Shown here: piece after piece, positions 45,492 through 53,894 of the stretch
Layout of the letters: each line of letters starts with the position of its first letter
Position numbering within the stretch: the first letter of the stretch is position 1
From: Rhizobium sp. CG5
GTDB lineage: Bacteria; Pseudomonadota; Alphaproteobacteria; Rhizobiales; Rhizobiaceae
Direction of reading: 5' to 3'
Assembly: GCF_023701945.1 (NCBI RefSeq)
Contig: NZ_JABAEF010000023.1
Coordinates: 28,680 to 92,679, forward strand
DNA: 64,000 nt
The notes under the pieces: generated by a model
The model's database searches: none
What the model was told of the DNA's origin: nothing
What the model saw: only the letters and a program-made list of their open reading frames with translations
Translations under genes and position numbers: made by a program

Positions 45492-46274
45492 TTAGGGAGT
45501 GATCTCGCTTGCCGTGCCGGCGCGGAATGCCGTCAGTCCGCGGGAAACGGCCTGCTGCATCATGCGGAAGTCCGACAGGTAGGCCATGAAGCGGTAGCCC
45601 ATCTTGCGCATGTCGATGCCATAGGCAACCGAGCCGCAATGGATGCCGGGGATGACGCCGGCTTCCTTGCACTTGGCAGCGATGTATTCGATCGCCTCAT
45701 AGACGGCCGGATAGCGCGGATCGAAGCCGGGGGCTTCGCCCATGGTGACGGCCAAATCCGACGGACCGACGAAAATGGCGTCGAGATGCGGCGTCTTGAG
45801 GATGTCCTCGAGGTTTTTCACGGCTTCCGCGCTTTCGATCATTGCCATTGTGACGACAGTGTCGTTGGCATGCTGGAAGTAGTCCGAGCCGGCATAGAGC
45901 GAGGCACGCAGCGGACCGACGCTGCGGCCACCCTGCGGAAAGTAGCGGCATGCCTTGACGAAGGCAGCAGCTTCTTCGGCCGTGTTGACCATCGGGCAGA
46001 TGACGCCGTAGGCGCCGGCGTCAAGAACCTTGCCGATGATCGACGGATCGTTCCACGGCACGCGGACGAAGGGTGCGGTGTCGGTGATCGAGATCGCCTG
46101 AAGCATCGGAACCATGTCGGTATAGTCGGTGGCGCCGTGCTGGAGATCGATGGTCAGGGCGTCAAAGCCCTGCTGTGCCATCAGTTCGGCCGAGATCGAC
46201 GATGGGATGGCCAGCCAGCCGGTAACGACTTCGCCGCCGGCTGCCCAGATGTCTTTTGCCTTGTTTCTACGCAT
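45492..46274 (-). CDS. HpcH/HpaI-family aldolase
   Basis: The 260-aa class II (metal-dependent) aldolase cleaves or forms 2-keto-3-deoxy or 4-hydroxy-2-oxo acids to pyruvate plus an aldehyde. Recognisable motifs are LTIDLQHGATDY (residues about 38-50), VRVPWND, the metal ligand region TMAMIESAEAVKNLE and IFVGPSDLAVTMG. A GGAAGGA site precedes the ATG. The two aldehyde dehydrogenases of the locus could oxidise its aldehyde product. Confidence 0.93.
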   Translation of the reverse strand: MRRNKAKDIWAAGGEVVTGWLAIPSSISAELMAQQGFDALTIDLQHGATDYTDMVPMLQAISITDTAPFVRVPWNDPSIIGKVLDAGAYGVICPMVNTAEEAAAFVKACRYFPQGGRSVGPLRASLYAGSDYFQHANDTVVTMAMIESAEAVKNLEDILKTPHLDAIFVGPSDLAVTMGEAPGFDPRYPAVYEAIEYIAAKCKEAGVIPGIHCGSVAYGIDMRKMGYRFMAYLSDFRMMQQAVSRGLTAFRAGTASEITP

Positions 46275-46292
46275 GGTTTGATCCTTCCGGTT

Positions 46293-47981
46293 TCAGGAGT
46301 TGAGAATGAGATCGGCGGCCTTCTCGGCCATGGCGATCGTCGTAATGTTGGTATTTGCGGCAACGATTGTCGGCATGATCGAAGCATCGACGACCCGCAG
46401 GCCTTGCACGCCGCGCACCCGGCACTTCGCGTCCAAGACGGCCAGCGGGTCGCTGTCGACACCCATCTTGCAGGTGCCGGAGACGTGCCAGCCGGACCAG
46501 ACCGATTCCTTGACCCAGTCGATAATCAGCTCTTCGTTCTGCATCATCGCGTGCATGCGGTCGGTGGTGCCGAACTTCCGCTTGAGCAAAGTCTCTCGGA
46601 AAAGCGGTAGGTAGTCGAACATGTAAGCGGCAGACGCCGTCTTGATCCAGTTGGAGGGCTTGCGAACGCTGAGCGCACGGGCCTCGTCACTGTAACCGGC
46701 GAGGAACCAGGTATTGACGTGCTGGCGGACCTCTGGTGCTTCCATGATCTTGTAAAGGCGCTTGAAGCCATCGACGAGCCGCATCAGGTCGCGGCCGTCG
46801 GATGCAAGGTTCAGGTCGACAATCGGTTCTTCCTCGGCAGAAGCGTTCTTCAGCGTTACAGTTCCACGCGAATAGGATTTGTTGACGCAGACATTGAGCG
46901 CACCCATTGCCTTGCCGAGCGGATGCCAGCCGGCACGATTGACCGGCATCATCAGCATGTCGCCGGTGTGACAATCCGCGTAATCCGACGAATAGCGCAC
47001 GCCGAGGAAGATATGGCGACGCTGGCCAGGACGCAGCCGGGCCGACTTCTTGAAGTGCGCCGCAACCGCGATGTGCGGATGGTCCGTGAGATTCTCGCCG
47101 ACGCCCTGCCTGTCTGCGACAACCTCGATCCCTAAAGCCTTCAACTGCGCTGCCGGGCCAATGCCGGCACGCAGCAGGATGGCCGGTGAATGCAGCGCAC
47201 CGGCGCAGATGATCACCTCGCCAGCATTGTAGACTTTTGTCTGAGCATCGATCGTCACCCGGACACCGGTGAAACGCGTGCCCTCATTGACCAGACCTTC
47301 GACAAAGGCATTGGCAAAGATGTGAAGGTTCTGGCGGGCGCGGACGGCCTTGTCGAGATATCCGATGGCCGTGGAGACACGACGATCGTTCTCGTTCGAA
47401 AGCGGCAAGGGGAAGGAACCGTCCTCGAAGCTGCCGTTATAGTCCGGCCGATAGGGATAGTCTTTCTCGGTCTGCTTAAAGACCGATTTGGTGAATCCGC
47501 CCCAGTCCTCGGGAAAAACGCGGCGGATCGGAATAGGGCCCGTCTTGTTGTGGAGGTCGCCGTCGAAGTCGAGATCGCGCTCAAGCTTTTTCAGGTAAGG
47601 CAGCATGCCCTCCCAGCCCCAGCCTTCCAAGCCAAGGGATTGCCACTCGTCATAATCGTGCGGCAGGCCGCGAACGGCGAACTGGCCGTTGATGCTCGAT
47701 CCGCCACCCATGACCTTCGCCTGTTCCAGCTTGGCCGTCTTCGGCGGCTGGGAATTCAGCTTCGGCGAGCGATTGTAGACGCGCAGGCCCGTCCAATGGA
47801 ACCGTGGGTCGAAATACGAAAGACCTGGATAGCTGTCGGCGATGACGTCGGGGACATCGTCTGGCGGGGTATCGGGTCCAGCCTCGAAGAGCGCCACCTG
47901 CTTAGTGCCGTTCTCCGAGAGGCGACTGGCGAGGACGGCACCGGCCGAGCCGCCGCCCACGATCACATAATCATATTGCAT
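46293..47981 (-). CDS. GMC-family FAD oxidoreductase (choline/alcohol dehydrogenase-like)
   Basis: The 562-aa flavoenzyme has the N-terminal FAD motif YDYVIVGGGSAGAVLASRL and GMC signature 1 in KVMGGGSSINGQFAVRG. Signature 2 is in GALHSPAILLRAGIGP. The active-site His is in SGWHVSGTCKMG and the Asn in AANTN near the C-terminus. It oxidises an alcohol to an aldehyde. ATG 47981 starts exactly at the FAD domain. It sits 13 nt downstream of the aldehyde dehydrogenase gene, so alcohol to aldehyde to acid is a natural pairing. Confidence 0.93.
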   Translation of the reverse strand: MQYDYVIVGGGSAGAVLASRLSENGTKQVALFEAGPDTPPDDVPDVIADSYPGLSYFDPRFHWTGLRVYNRSPKLNSQPPKTAKLEQAKVMGGGSSINGQFAVRGLPHDYDEWQSLGLEGWGWEGMLPYLKKLERDLDFDGDLHNKTGPIPIRRVFPEDWGGFTKSVFKQTEKDYPYRPDYNGSFEDGSFPLPLSNENDRRVSTAIGYLDKAVRARQNLHIFANAFVEGLVNEGTRFTGVRVTIDAQTKVYNAGEVIICAGALHSPAILLRAGIGPAAQLKALGIEVVADRQGVGENLTDHPHIAVAAHFKKSARLRPGQRRHIFLGVRYSSDYADCHTGDMLMMPVNRAGWHPLGKAMGALNVCVNKSYSRGTVTLKNASAEEEPIVDLNLASDGRDLMRLVDGFKRLYKIMEAPEVRQHVNTWFLAGYSDEARALSVRKPSNWIKTASAAYMFDYLPLFRETLLKRKFGTTDRMHAMMQNEELIIDWVKESVWSGWHVSGTCKMGVDSDPLAVLDAKCRVRGVQGLRVVDASIMPTIVAANTNITTIAMAEKAADLILNS

Positions 47982-47994
47982 TGTATCTGCTCGC

Positions 47995-49473
47995 TCAGGC
48001 GTAATTGACCCAGATGGCTTTCTGGCGAAGGTAGGCTTCGATGCCGGCGCGGCCCATGTCCTTGCCGAAGCCCGAACCCTTGTAGCCGCCGGCCTGGTAG
48101 GTGAATTCAGGGCCGCGACCGTGCTGATTGACCCAGACCATCCCGGCCTCAATGCCGTCGGCAGCCTTGAGCGCCTTTTTCATGTCGCTGGTGTGGATGC
48201 TGGCCGCGAGACCGTAGACCGGATGAGCGGCCAGCTGCAGACCCTCTTGCAGATCAGAGAAGGTGCGCACGGTCAGGACCGGGCCGAAGAACTCGTCCTT
48301 GAAGCCGATATTGTCGTCGGAGACGTTCTCGAGGATCGTCGGCGCGAAGAAGCAGCCTTCGTTGCGGCTTTCCAGAACGCCGCCACCGGTGACGACCGAG
48401 CCGCCTTCCGAGATCGTCTGGCGAACCATGCCGTCGATCCGGTCCAGCTGTTTGCGGCTGATGATCGGCGCATAGGTCGTCGTTTCGTCCCAGGTCGGGC
48501 CGGCCTTGATCGCCTTCGTACGCTCGATCAGCTTTTCGACCAGCGCCCCGGCAATCTTGTCCTCAACGATGAGGCGCGAACCGGCGGTGCAGACTTGGCC
48601 GGCATTTGCCATGAAGGCGGCGGCAACGCGGGTGGCGACCATATCGAGGTCGCCCGCATCGGCCAGAACCAGCTGCGGGCTCTTTCCGCCCAGCTCCAGC
48701 GTAACCGGCTTGATACCGGACTGCGCTGCCAGCGACATGATGGCCGCGCCGGTCTGGGTCGAGCCGGTAAACGATATCATCATGATATCAGGGTGGCGGA
48801 CAATCGCCGCACCCGTCGTGTGGCCGTAGCCGTTGACGACGTTGAAGAGACCCTTCGGAACACCGGCCTGGGCTGCAAGTTCGGCCATCGCCAGAAGCGA
48901 GTGCGGAGTGAGTTCCGACGTTTTCATGACAATGGCGTTGCCGGCGGCAAGTGCCGGGGCAAACTTCCATGCCGCCGTGATCATCGGGAAGTTCCAGGGA
49001 ACGATCGCGCCGACGATGCCGTAAGGCTCGTGCTTCAGGATGCTGAGCGTGTCTTCCTGCGTCGCCGTGACGATGCCTTCGATCTTGTCGCAATATTCGG
49101 CGTAGAAGCGGACGACGCCAGCAGTACGGACGGCGTCGCCGGTGATCGTACCGGAAACGAGGCGGCTGGAGCCGAGGGCTTCGAGCTGTCCGAGATAGGT
49201 GGCGTTCTGCTCGATCAGGCTGGCGAAACGGTTCAGGATCGCGGCGCGTTCGCGCGGCACGATCTTGCCCCAGCGGCTTTCCTTCAAGGCAACCTTTGCG
49301 GCATCCACGGCGCGCTGGACGGCCGCGTCGCCGCCATCCGTCAGGGTGCCTATCTGCTGCAGGTCGGAGGGGCGCAGGACAATGATTTCCTCGCCCGGCA
49401 GGTCAACATACTGGCCGCCGATGTGGTGGCCCTTGGGGATGGTGACGGTATTCGGATCGAAACTCAGTGACAT
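47995..49473 (-). CDS. Aldehyde dehydrogenase (NAD(P)-dependent)
   Basis: The 492-aa class 1/2-type enzyme has VPWNFP for cofactor orientation, general-base Glu in LELGGKSPQL and catalytic Cys in NAGQVCTAGSRL. AAGGAAAG precedes ATG 49473; a longer frame upstream lacks family similarity. It is probably the acceptor of an aldehyde made by the GMC oxidoreductase or by the aldolase. The exact aldehyde cannot be read. Confidence 0.94.
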   Translation of the reverse strand: MSLSFDPNTVTIPKGHHIGGQYVDLPGEEIIVLRPSDLQQIGTLTDGGDAAVQRAVDAAKVALKESRWGKIVPRERAAILNRFASLIEQNATYLGQLEALGSSRLVSGTITGDAVRTAGVVRFYAEYCDKIEGIVTATQEDTLSILKHEPYGIVGAIVPWNFPMITAAWKFAPALAAGNAIVMKTSELTPHSLLAMAELAAQAGVPKGLFNVVNGYGHTTGAAIVRHPDIMMISFTGSTQTGAAIMSLAAQSGIKPVTLELGGKSPQLVLADAGDLDMVATRVAAAFMANAGQVCTAGSRLIVEDKIAGALVEKLIERTKAIKAGPTWDETTTYAPIISRKQLDRIDGMVRQTISEGGSVVTGGGVLESRNEGCFFAPTILENVSDDNIGFKDEFFGPVLTVRTFSDLQEGLQLAAHPVYGLAASIHTSDMKKALKAADGIEAGMVWVNQHGRGPEFTYQAGGYKGSGFGKDMGRAGIEAYLRQKAIWVNYA

Positions 49474-49588
49474 CGGGTCTTTCCTTCCGCGGGTCGCAAC
49501 GCGGCTCCGCACGGTGTGCATGGGCGGCCAGTTGCGGACGCCCATCAAAATCGATGGAGACGAAGGCGCCGGAACCTGGCGCCTTCCG

Positions 49589-50455
49589 TTAGCCCCGCTG
49601 CGCCTCGCGCGCCTCGAGGAACGGCCGAAGCAGATCGGCAGATTCATGGAAGCGGCCGACGAAACTCTTCAGCCGCGGATGGATGGGGTGCAGCAGCACG
49701 TTGTTCGGAGCGCCCTGCTCTGCAATTAGCCCCTGGTCGAGGAAGACGACGCGGTCGGCAATCTCGAAGGCAAAACCCAGCTCGTGGGTGACGATGACCA
49801 TGGTCATGCCGCTTTTGGCCAGCTCCACCATTGCCTTCATGACTTCGCCGACGAGTTCCGGATCGAGCGCCGATGTCGGTTCGTCGAACAGCATCACCTT
49901 CGGCTGCATGGCCATGGCGCGGGCAATCGCCACGCGCTGCTGCTGGCCGCCGGAGAGTTGGCGCGGGAACTTGTCGACATGCTGGGCAAGGCCCATGAGG
50001 TCAAGAAGCCGCAGTGCTGCGCTACGCACCTTGTCTTTCGGCTCGCGCTTCACGGTCACCGGACCCTCCATGACATTGGCAAGCGCCGTCATATGCGGGA
50101 AGAGATTGAACTGCTGGAAGACCATCCCGGTCTTGGAGCGAATACGGTTGACCTCGGACGGTGCGATCAGGCTGCCGCCATGGTTGTTTGCCTCGACGTG
50201 GAAGATAACCTCGTCATCGATGATGATGCTGCCGCTGGTGGGCGTATTGAGCAGGTTGATGCAGCGCAGAAGCGATGTCTTGCCGGAGCCGCTGGCGCCG
50301 ATCAGCACGACCACTTCGCCCTGCTTGACTTCAAGATCGACGCCCTTGAGGACGTGCTTGTCGGCAAACTGCAGGCAGATGCGGTCGAGCCGTAGAACAT
50401 TCCTGTCGGTTTCCGTGGCGGCGGCTGCGGTCATTTCGGTGTTGGACACGCTCAT
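49589..50455 (-). CDS. Amino-acid ABC transporter ATP-binding protein
   Basis: The 288-aa ATPase has GASGSGKTS, signature LSGGQQQR, Walker B VMLFDEPTSALDPE and switch His in VTHELGF. The N-terminal about 20 residues before the domain are Ala/Thr-rich and may start later. It overlaps the permease stop by 4 nt. A gap of 115 nt separates it from the aldehyde dehydrogenase gene. Confidence 0.94.
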   Translation of the reverse strand: MSVSNTEMTAAAATETDRNVLRLDRICLQFADKHVLKGVDLEVKQGEVVVLIGASGSGKTSLLRCINLLNTPTSGSIIIDDEVIFHVEANNHGGSLIAPSEVNRIRSKTGMVFQQFNLFPHMTALANVMEGPVTVKREPKDKVRSAALRLLDLMGLAQHVDKFPRQLSGGQQQRVAIARAMAMQPKVMLFDEPTSALDPELVGEVMKAMVELAKSGMTMVIVTHELGFAFEIADRVVFLDQGLIAEQGAPNNVLLHPIHPRLKSFVGRFHESADLLRPFLEAREAQRG

Positions 50456-51108
50456 CTTGCACCTATTCCGCTTTTTTCAATTTTTCTGGCGATCAGCGTC
50501 AGCGGCACCAGGATGATCAGGAATATCGCGCCGACGGCGGTGTAGATTTCCATGGGCTTGTAGGTGAAGCTGCTGATGTAGCTGGCCTGGTAGAGAAGAT
50601 CCGGCACGGTGATCATCGAAAGGAGCGTGGTGTTCTTCATCTGGATGATCGACTGGCCGGCAAGCGGCGGGATCATGCGGCGGAAGGCCTGAGGCAGGAT
50701 CACGCGGCGCATGCGCTGGCCATAGGACATGCCGATGGCGGTTGCCGCATCCGTCTGGCCCTGATCGATCGACAAGACGCCGCCCCGCAGAATCTCGGCA
50801 TAGAACGAGCCGGTGTAGCAGGAAAGCGCGATGAAGCCGGCCCAGAATTTCGAGATATTGATGCCCGCGAAGATCGGCAGTGCGTAGTAGACCCAGAGCA
50901 GGGTGACGAGCAGCGGTATGTTGCGGAAGAATTCAACATAGATGCGGCCGATCCAGGTCAGGGCACGATAGGGGCTCAGTTGGATCAGGCCCATGACGAG
51001 GCCGAGCACCATGCCGGCGGCAATCGTGATGACCGTGAAATAGAGGGTGACCAGCAAGCCCTGCCAAAGCAGACCCATATTGTCGGTAATGACGGTGTAG
51101 TCGAACAT
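50452..51108 (-). CDS. Amino-acid ABC transporter permease
   Basis: The 218-aa membrane subunit has the EAA loop YAEILRGGVLSIDQGQTDAATAIGMS. It is the only permease in this unit, so it probably forms a homodimer. ATG 51108 has GAGG upstream; a GTG four codons earlier (51120) is possible. Its neighbours are the binding protein and ATPase. Confidence 0.93.
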   Translation of the reverse strand: MFDYTVITDNMGLLWQGLLVTLYFTVITIAAGMVLGLVMGLIQLSPYRALTWIGRIYVEFFRNIPLLVTLLWVYYALPIFAGINISKFWAGFIALSCYTGSFYAEILRGGVLSIDQGQTDAATAIGMSYGQRMRRVILPQAFRRMIPPLAGQSIIQMKNTTLLSMITVPDLLYQASYISSFTYKPMEIYTAVGAIFLIILVPLTLIARKIEKSGIGAR

Positions 51109-51161
51109 GGCAGTCCTCACAGAGATCCGTGTGGATGTCTTTCAGCGTGTCTGGATGGAAT

Positions 51162-51193
51162 GGACCGCCGCCGACAGAGGGCGACGGCGGTCC
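51162..51193 (-). other. Intercistronic hairpin between binding-protein and permease genes
   Basis: GGACCGCCG (51162-51170) and CGGCGGTCC (51185-51193) form a 9-bp perfect stem with a 14-nt loop, just after the binding-protein stop. It is the third such structure behind an ABC receptor gene in this window. The inferred role is differential expression. Confidence 0.7.
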
Positions 51194-51203
51194 GCCTGGG
51201 GTC

Positions 51204-52049
51204 TTAGAAGCTGAATTCCTTCGGCAGGATCGACAGGTCGATACCACGGTCGGTCCAGGACTTCGCCAGACGGCCCTGAGCGATGCCAAGCGAACGCTCC
51301 TGCTGGACCCAATTGGTCAGGAAGTTGATGTAGCCGGCATTTCCTGGCTTGCGGGCAACGGCCAGCGTGGCCGGGTTGCGCAGGATAGGCTGCGGCAGCG
51401 ACACATCGCCGATCTTCTGGGTCGAAACTTCAAGCGCGTCGAAGACAGCCAGCAGGACGGCGTCGGCACGGTTCGACTGCAGTTCCATCAGGGCGAGGCC
51501 ACGGTCTTCAACTGGGGTGATCTTTGCCTTCGGCAGCAGCGCCTGGGCGACGATCTGCATCGTCGAGCCCTTCTGGACGACGATCGTCTTGGACGGATCG
51601 TTCAGTTCTTCCCATGTCTTCACCGTCTTGCCCTTCGGCGTGAGCACTGCCCAGGCGTCGGTGAAAAGAGGTTCCCAGAGATAGTCAACGACGAGGCCGC
51701 GCTTAGGGTTCGGGTTTACGCCGATGGCGACGTCGATCTTGTTGGACTGGAAGTCGGCGGCAAGGTTGCCCCAGGTGGTTTCGACAGGCTCAAGCGTGAC
51801 TCCGAGTGCCGTGGCGATCTCACCGAGGAAATCGTAATAGAAGCCGCTCCACTTGCCGGTCGTGCGGTCCTTGATATAGCCGGGTTCTTCGCCGGTCATG
51901 ACCGGCACCTTCAACACGCCGCTGGCGCGGATCTCGTTGATGACCGTGTTTGGATCGTTTTCGTCGGCATGGGCGGTCACCGGCGCGACCAGCATGCTGA
52001 GGCCGATTGCGGCCGCCGCGATGATATTGCGAATGGTATTAAACATCAT
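51204..52049 (-). CDS. Amino-acid ABC transporter substrate-binding protein (SBP family 3)
   Basis: The 281-aa periplasmic receptor has a signal peptide cleaved near residue 28 (VTAHA-DE). The mature chain contains GVLKVPVMTGEEPGYIKD and FYYDFLGEIATALGVTLEPV, as in family 3. AGGGGAA precedes the tandem ATGs. It lies 26 nt after the racemase-family gene, so the transporter probably brings in the racemase substrate. Confidence 0.93.
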   Translation of the reverse strand: MMFNTIRNIIAAAAIGLSMLVAPVTAHADENDPNTVINEIRASGVLKVPVMTGEEPGYIKDRTTGKWSGFYYDFLGEIATALGVTLEPVETTWGNLAADFQSNKIDVAIGVNPNPKRGLVVDYLWEPLFTDAWAVLTPKGKTVKTWEELNDPSKTIVVQKGSTMQIVAQALLPKAKITPVEDRGLALMELQSNRADAVLLAVFDALEVSTQKIGDVSLPQPILRNPATLAVARKPGNAGYINFLTNWVQQERSLGIAQGRLAKSWTDRGIDLSILPKEFSF

Positions 52050-52075
52050 GTTCCCCTTTTTCTTGGTAGGTTCAG

Positions 52076-53068
52076 TTATCGGCAGAGAAATCCCTGCGAG
52101 AGCGGATCACCCGCCTCGAAGCAAATGGTCTGGGTCGAGGTGATGAAGGCGGCGCCCTCGACTTCGACGATCGTTGCGTCATGCCCATGGGCCTCGACAT
52201 GGGCGGCGGCCCGCGCCTGAAACGTAATTCCGAGGATGTTGCGGGCGAAATAGGTCTGGTCACGGGTCAGAAGACCCTTGTTCAGCAGATGTGTCATCCG
52301 GGCCGACGTGCCCGTGCCGCAGGGCGAGCGGTCGAACTTGTTGGATTCCAGCACCAGGAAATGCGTGGCCGTATCGGCACCATCAGCGGTGTAAAAAAGC
52401 ACACTCGGCGCCGCGGATCCGGCAAACAGCGGCAGCTTCTCGGTCTCAGCCTTGATCGCAGACTTGATCTCCGAGCCAGCCTGCATCAGCGCCGAGGCAT
52501 TGGCCGGGACCAGCTCGTAGCCAAGCGTCGCGGCATCGACAAGCGCGTACCACATGCCGCCGTAGACGATGGCTGCATCGACACCGCCGATGCCGTCGAC
52601 TTCGACGTGCAGATTGTCAAGACCGACATAGCTCGGGACGTTGGCTACCCGAACGCGCTCGAGCGATCCGTCAACGGCCCAGACGAGGCCAACGGTAACA
52701 ATGCCAGCCGGCGTCTCCAGGGTGAAACGATCACCCATTTCGGCCGTGATCTGGCCGCTAAAGGCCAGCGTCTTGGCAAAGCCGATCGTCCCATGGCCAC
52801 ACATATCGAGATAGACATAGGAGGAAATAAAAAAGGCGCCGTAGTCCGCCACCTCGGAGGCCACCGGCACAGCGCCGACCATTGCGGCGTGGCCGCGCGG
52901 CTCGTGCAGCAGGGCGGGACGCAGGTGATCGAGCCGCTCTCGGAAATCGTCGCGCTTCTCGCGGACCGTCTTGCCCTGCAGCTTGGGAATGCCGCTGAGG
53001 ATGACGCGAGTGGGATGACCGGCGGTATGGGAATCGATAACGCTGAAGGACGCCGAGAGATTGATCAT
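52076..53068 (-). CDS. Proline racemase / 4-hydroxyproline 2-epimerase family enzyme
   Basis: The 330-aa cofactor-independent epimerase has both catalytic cysteines, Cys90 in DMCGHGTIG and Cys250 in RSPCGTGTSARM. This excludes trans-3-hydroxy-L-proline dehydratase, where the first Cys is usually Thr or Ser. N-terminal VIDSHTAGHPTRVI is the family opening. Hydroxyproline or proline epimerisation fits the DadA-like gene of the same unit. However, the deaminase expected for hydroxyproline breakdown is missing, so another substrate is possible. It starts 3 nt after the GntR gene. Confidence 0.92.
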   Translation of the reverse strand: MINLSASFSVIDSHTAGHPTRVILSGIPKLQGKTVREKRDDFRERLDHLRPALLHEPRGHAAMVGAVPVASEVADYGAFFISSYVYLDMCGHGTIGFAKTLAFSGQITAEMGDRFTLETPAGIVTVGLVWAVDGSLERVRVANVPSYVGLDNLHVEVDGIGGVDAAIVYGGMWYALVDAATLGYELVPANASALMQAGSEIKSAIKAETEKLPLFAGSAAPSVLFYTADGADTATHFLVLESNKFDRSPCGTGTSARMTHLLNKGLLTRDQTYFARNILGITFQARAAAHVEAHGHDATIVEVEGAAFITSTQTICFEAGDPLSQGFLCR

Positions 53069-53070
53069 GA

Positions 53071-53751
53071 TCAGCCCCGCCCGAACGCTTCACGAATGCC
53101 GTCGCGCATCGTCTGCCAGATCTCGTGAATGAGCTTTTCAGTGATGGCCTTGGCCGCCTGCCCGTCACCGGCGATGATCGCCTCGCAGATGCGCGTGGTG
53201 TCATCCAGGGACAACTGCATCATCTGCGGGTTCTGCTCATAGGCATGGAAACGGTAGCGAAGCGCCTGCTTTTCCAAGCCGCCGAGCAGCCGCATCAACG
53301 TCTTGTTGCCGGCAAGTGTGTAGTGGATGAACGAGCCCCTCACATCCGTGATGAAAAACTCGCGGGCGTCATTGCGCAGCTGGGCGCTCTTGAGATCCGC
53401 AAGCAAGCCTTTGTATTCGCTCTTCTTGGCAGCTTCGTCGGCTTCCGCCGCCTGCTGGGCGACCAGGCCTTCGAGGGGTATGCGGCACATGTAGATCTCG
53501 TCGAAATCCTTTTGAGACATCGGCGAAACCCAAATCCCGCGGCGCGCCTCGCGGGTCACCAGGCCATCGCGCTCCAGCAATCGCAGCGCTTCACGCACCG
53601 GGGAGCGGCTGACACCGTATCGCTCGGCGACCATTTCCTCCGTCAATCGCTCCCGCGACTTGAGACGACCGAAAATGATTTCCTCCTCCAAAATCTCCGC
53701 AAGATTTTCAGGAATGGCGACCGACAATTTTTGAATTCGAGCTAAAATCAT
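53071..53751 (-). CDS. GntR-family transcriptional regulator (FCD subfamily)
   Basis: The 226-aa protein has a winged helix domain (residues about 15-85, LTEEMVAERYGVSRSPVREALRLLERDGL) and a helical effector domain. It is the first gene of the ten-gene - strand unit. It diverges from an aldehyde dehydrogenase gene across a 143-nt gap that holds a TGTATACA palindrome. It probably controls both directions. Confidence 0.92.
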   Translation of the reverse strand: MILARIQKLSVAIPENLAEILEEEIIFGRLKSRERLTEEMVAERYGVSRSPVREALRLLERDGLVTREARRGIWVSPMSQKDFDEIYMCRIPLEGLVAQQAAEADEAAKKSEYKGLLADLKSAQLRNDAREFFITDVRGSFIHYTLAGNKTLMRLLGGLEKQALRYRFHAYEQNPQMMQLSLDDTTRICEAIIAGDGQAAKAITEKLIHEIWQTMRDGIREAFGRG

Positions 53752-53764
53752 ATCGACACCATAC

Positions 53765-53772
53765 TGTATACA
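53765..53772. promoter_or_regulatory. Candidate GntR operator
   Basis: TGTATACA is a perfect 8-nt palindrome, 14 nt upstream of the GntR start codon and about 120 nt before the divergent aldehyde dehydrogenase. GntR/FCD operators often centre on TNGTNNNACNA-like or GTATAC-containing dyads, so the site fits an autoregulated divergent promoter. Confidence 0.5.
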
Positions 53773-53894
53773 ATGTACGAGTCAACACGAGTTGCCGCTA
53801 ATTTTTGCATGGCGCAATAACGGGCATGTTGCGTTGGTTTGTAGGCCATCGGCCGCTCCTATGTGGGTCGGGTGGGAAAATGGAAGGACTGGAC

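Noticed and set aside
48121..49470. A 449-codon + strand frame opposite the aldehyde dehydrogenase
   Set aside because: It is fully antisense to a gene with intact catalytic motifs and has low-complexity, Arg/Asp/Gly-rich composition and no ribosome-binding site.
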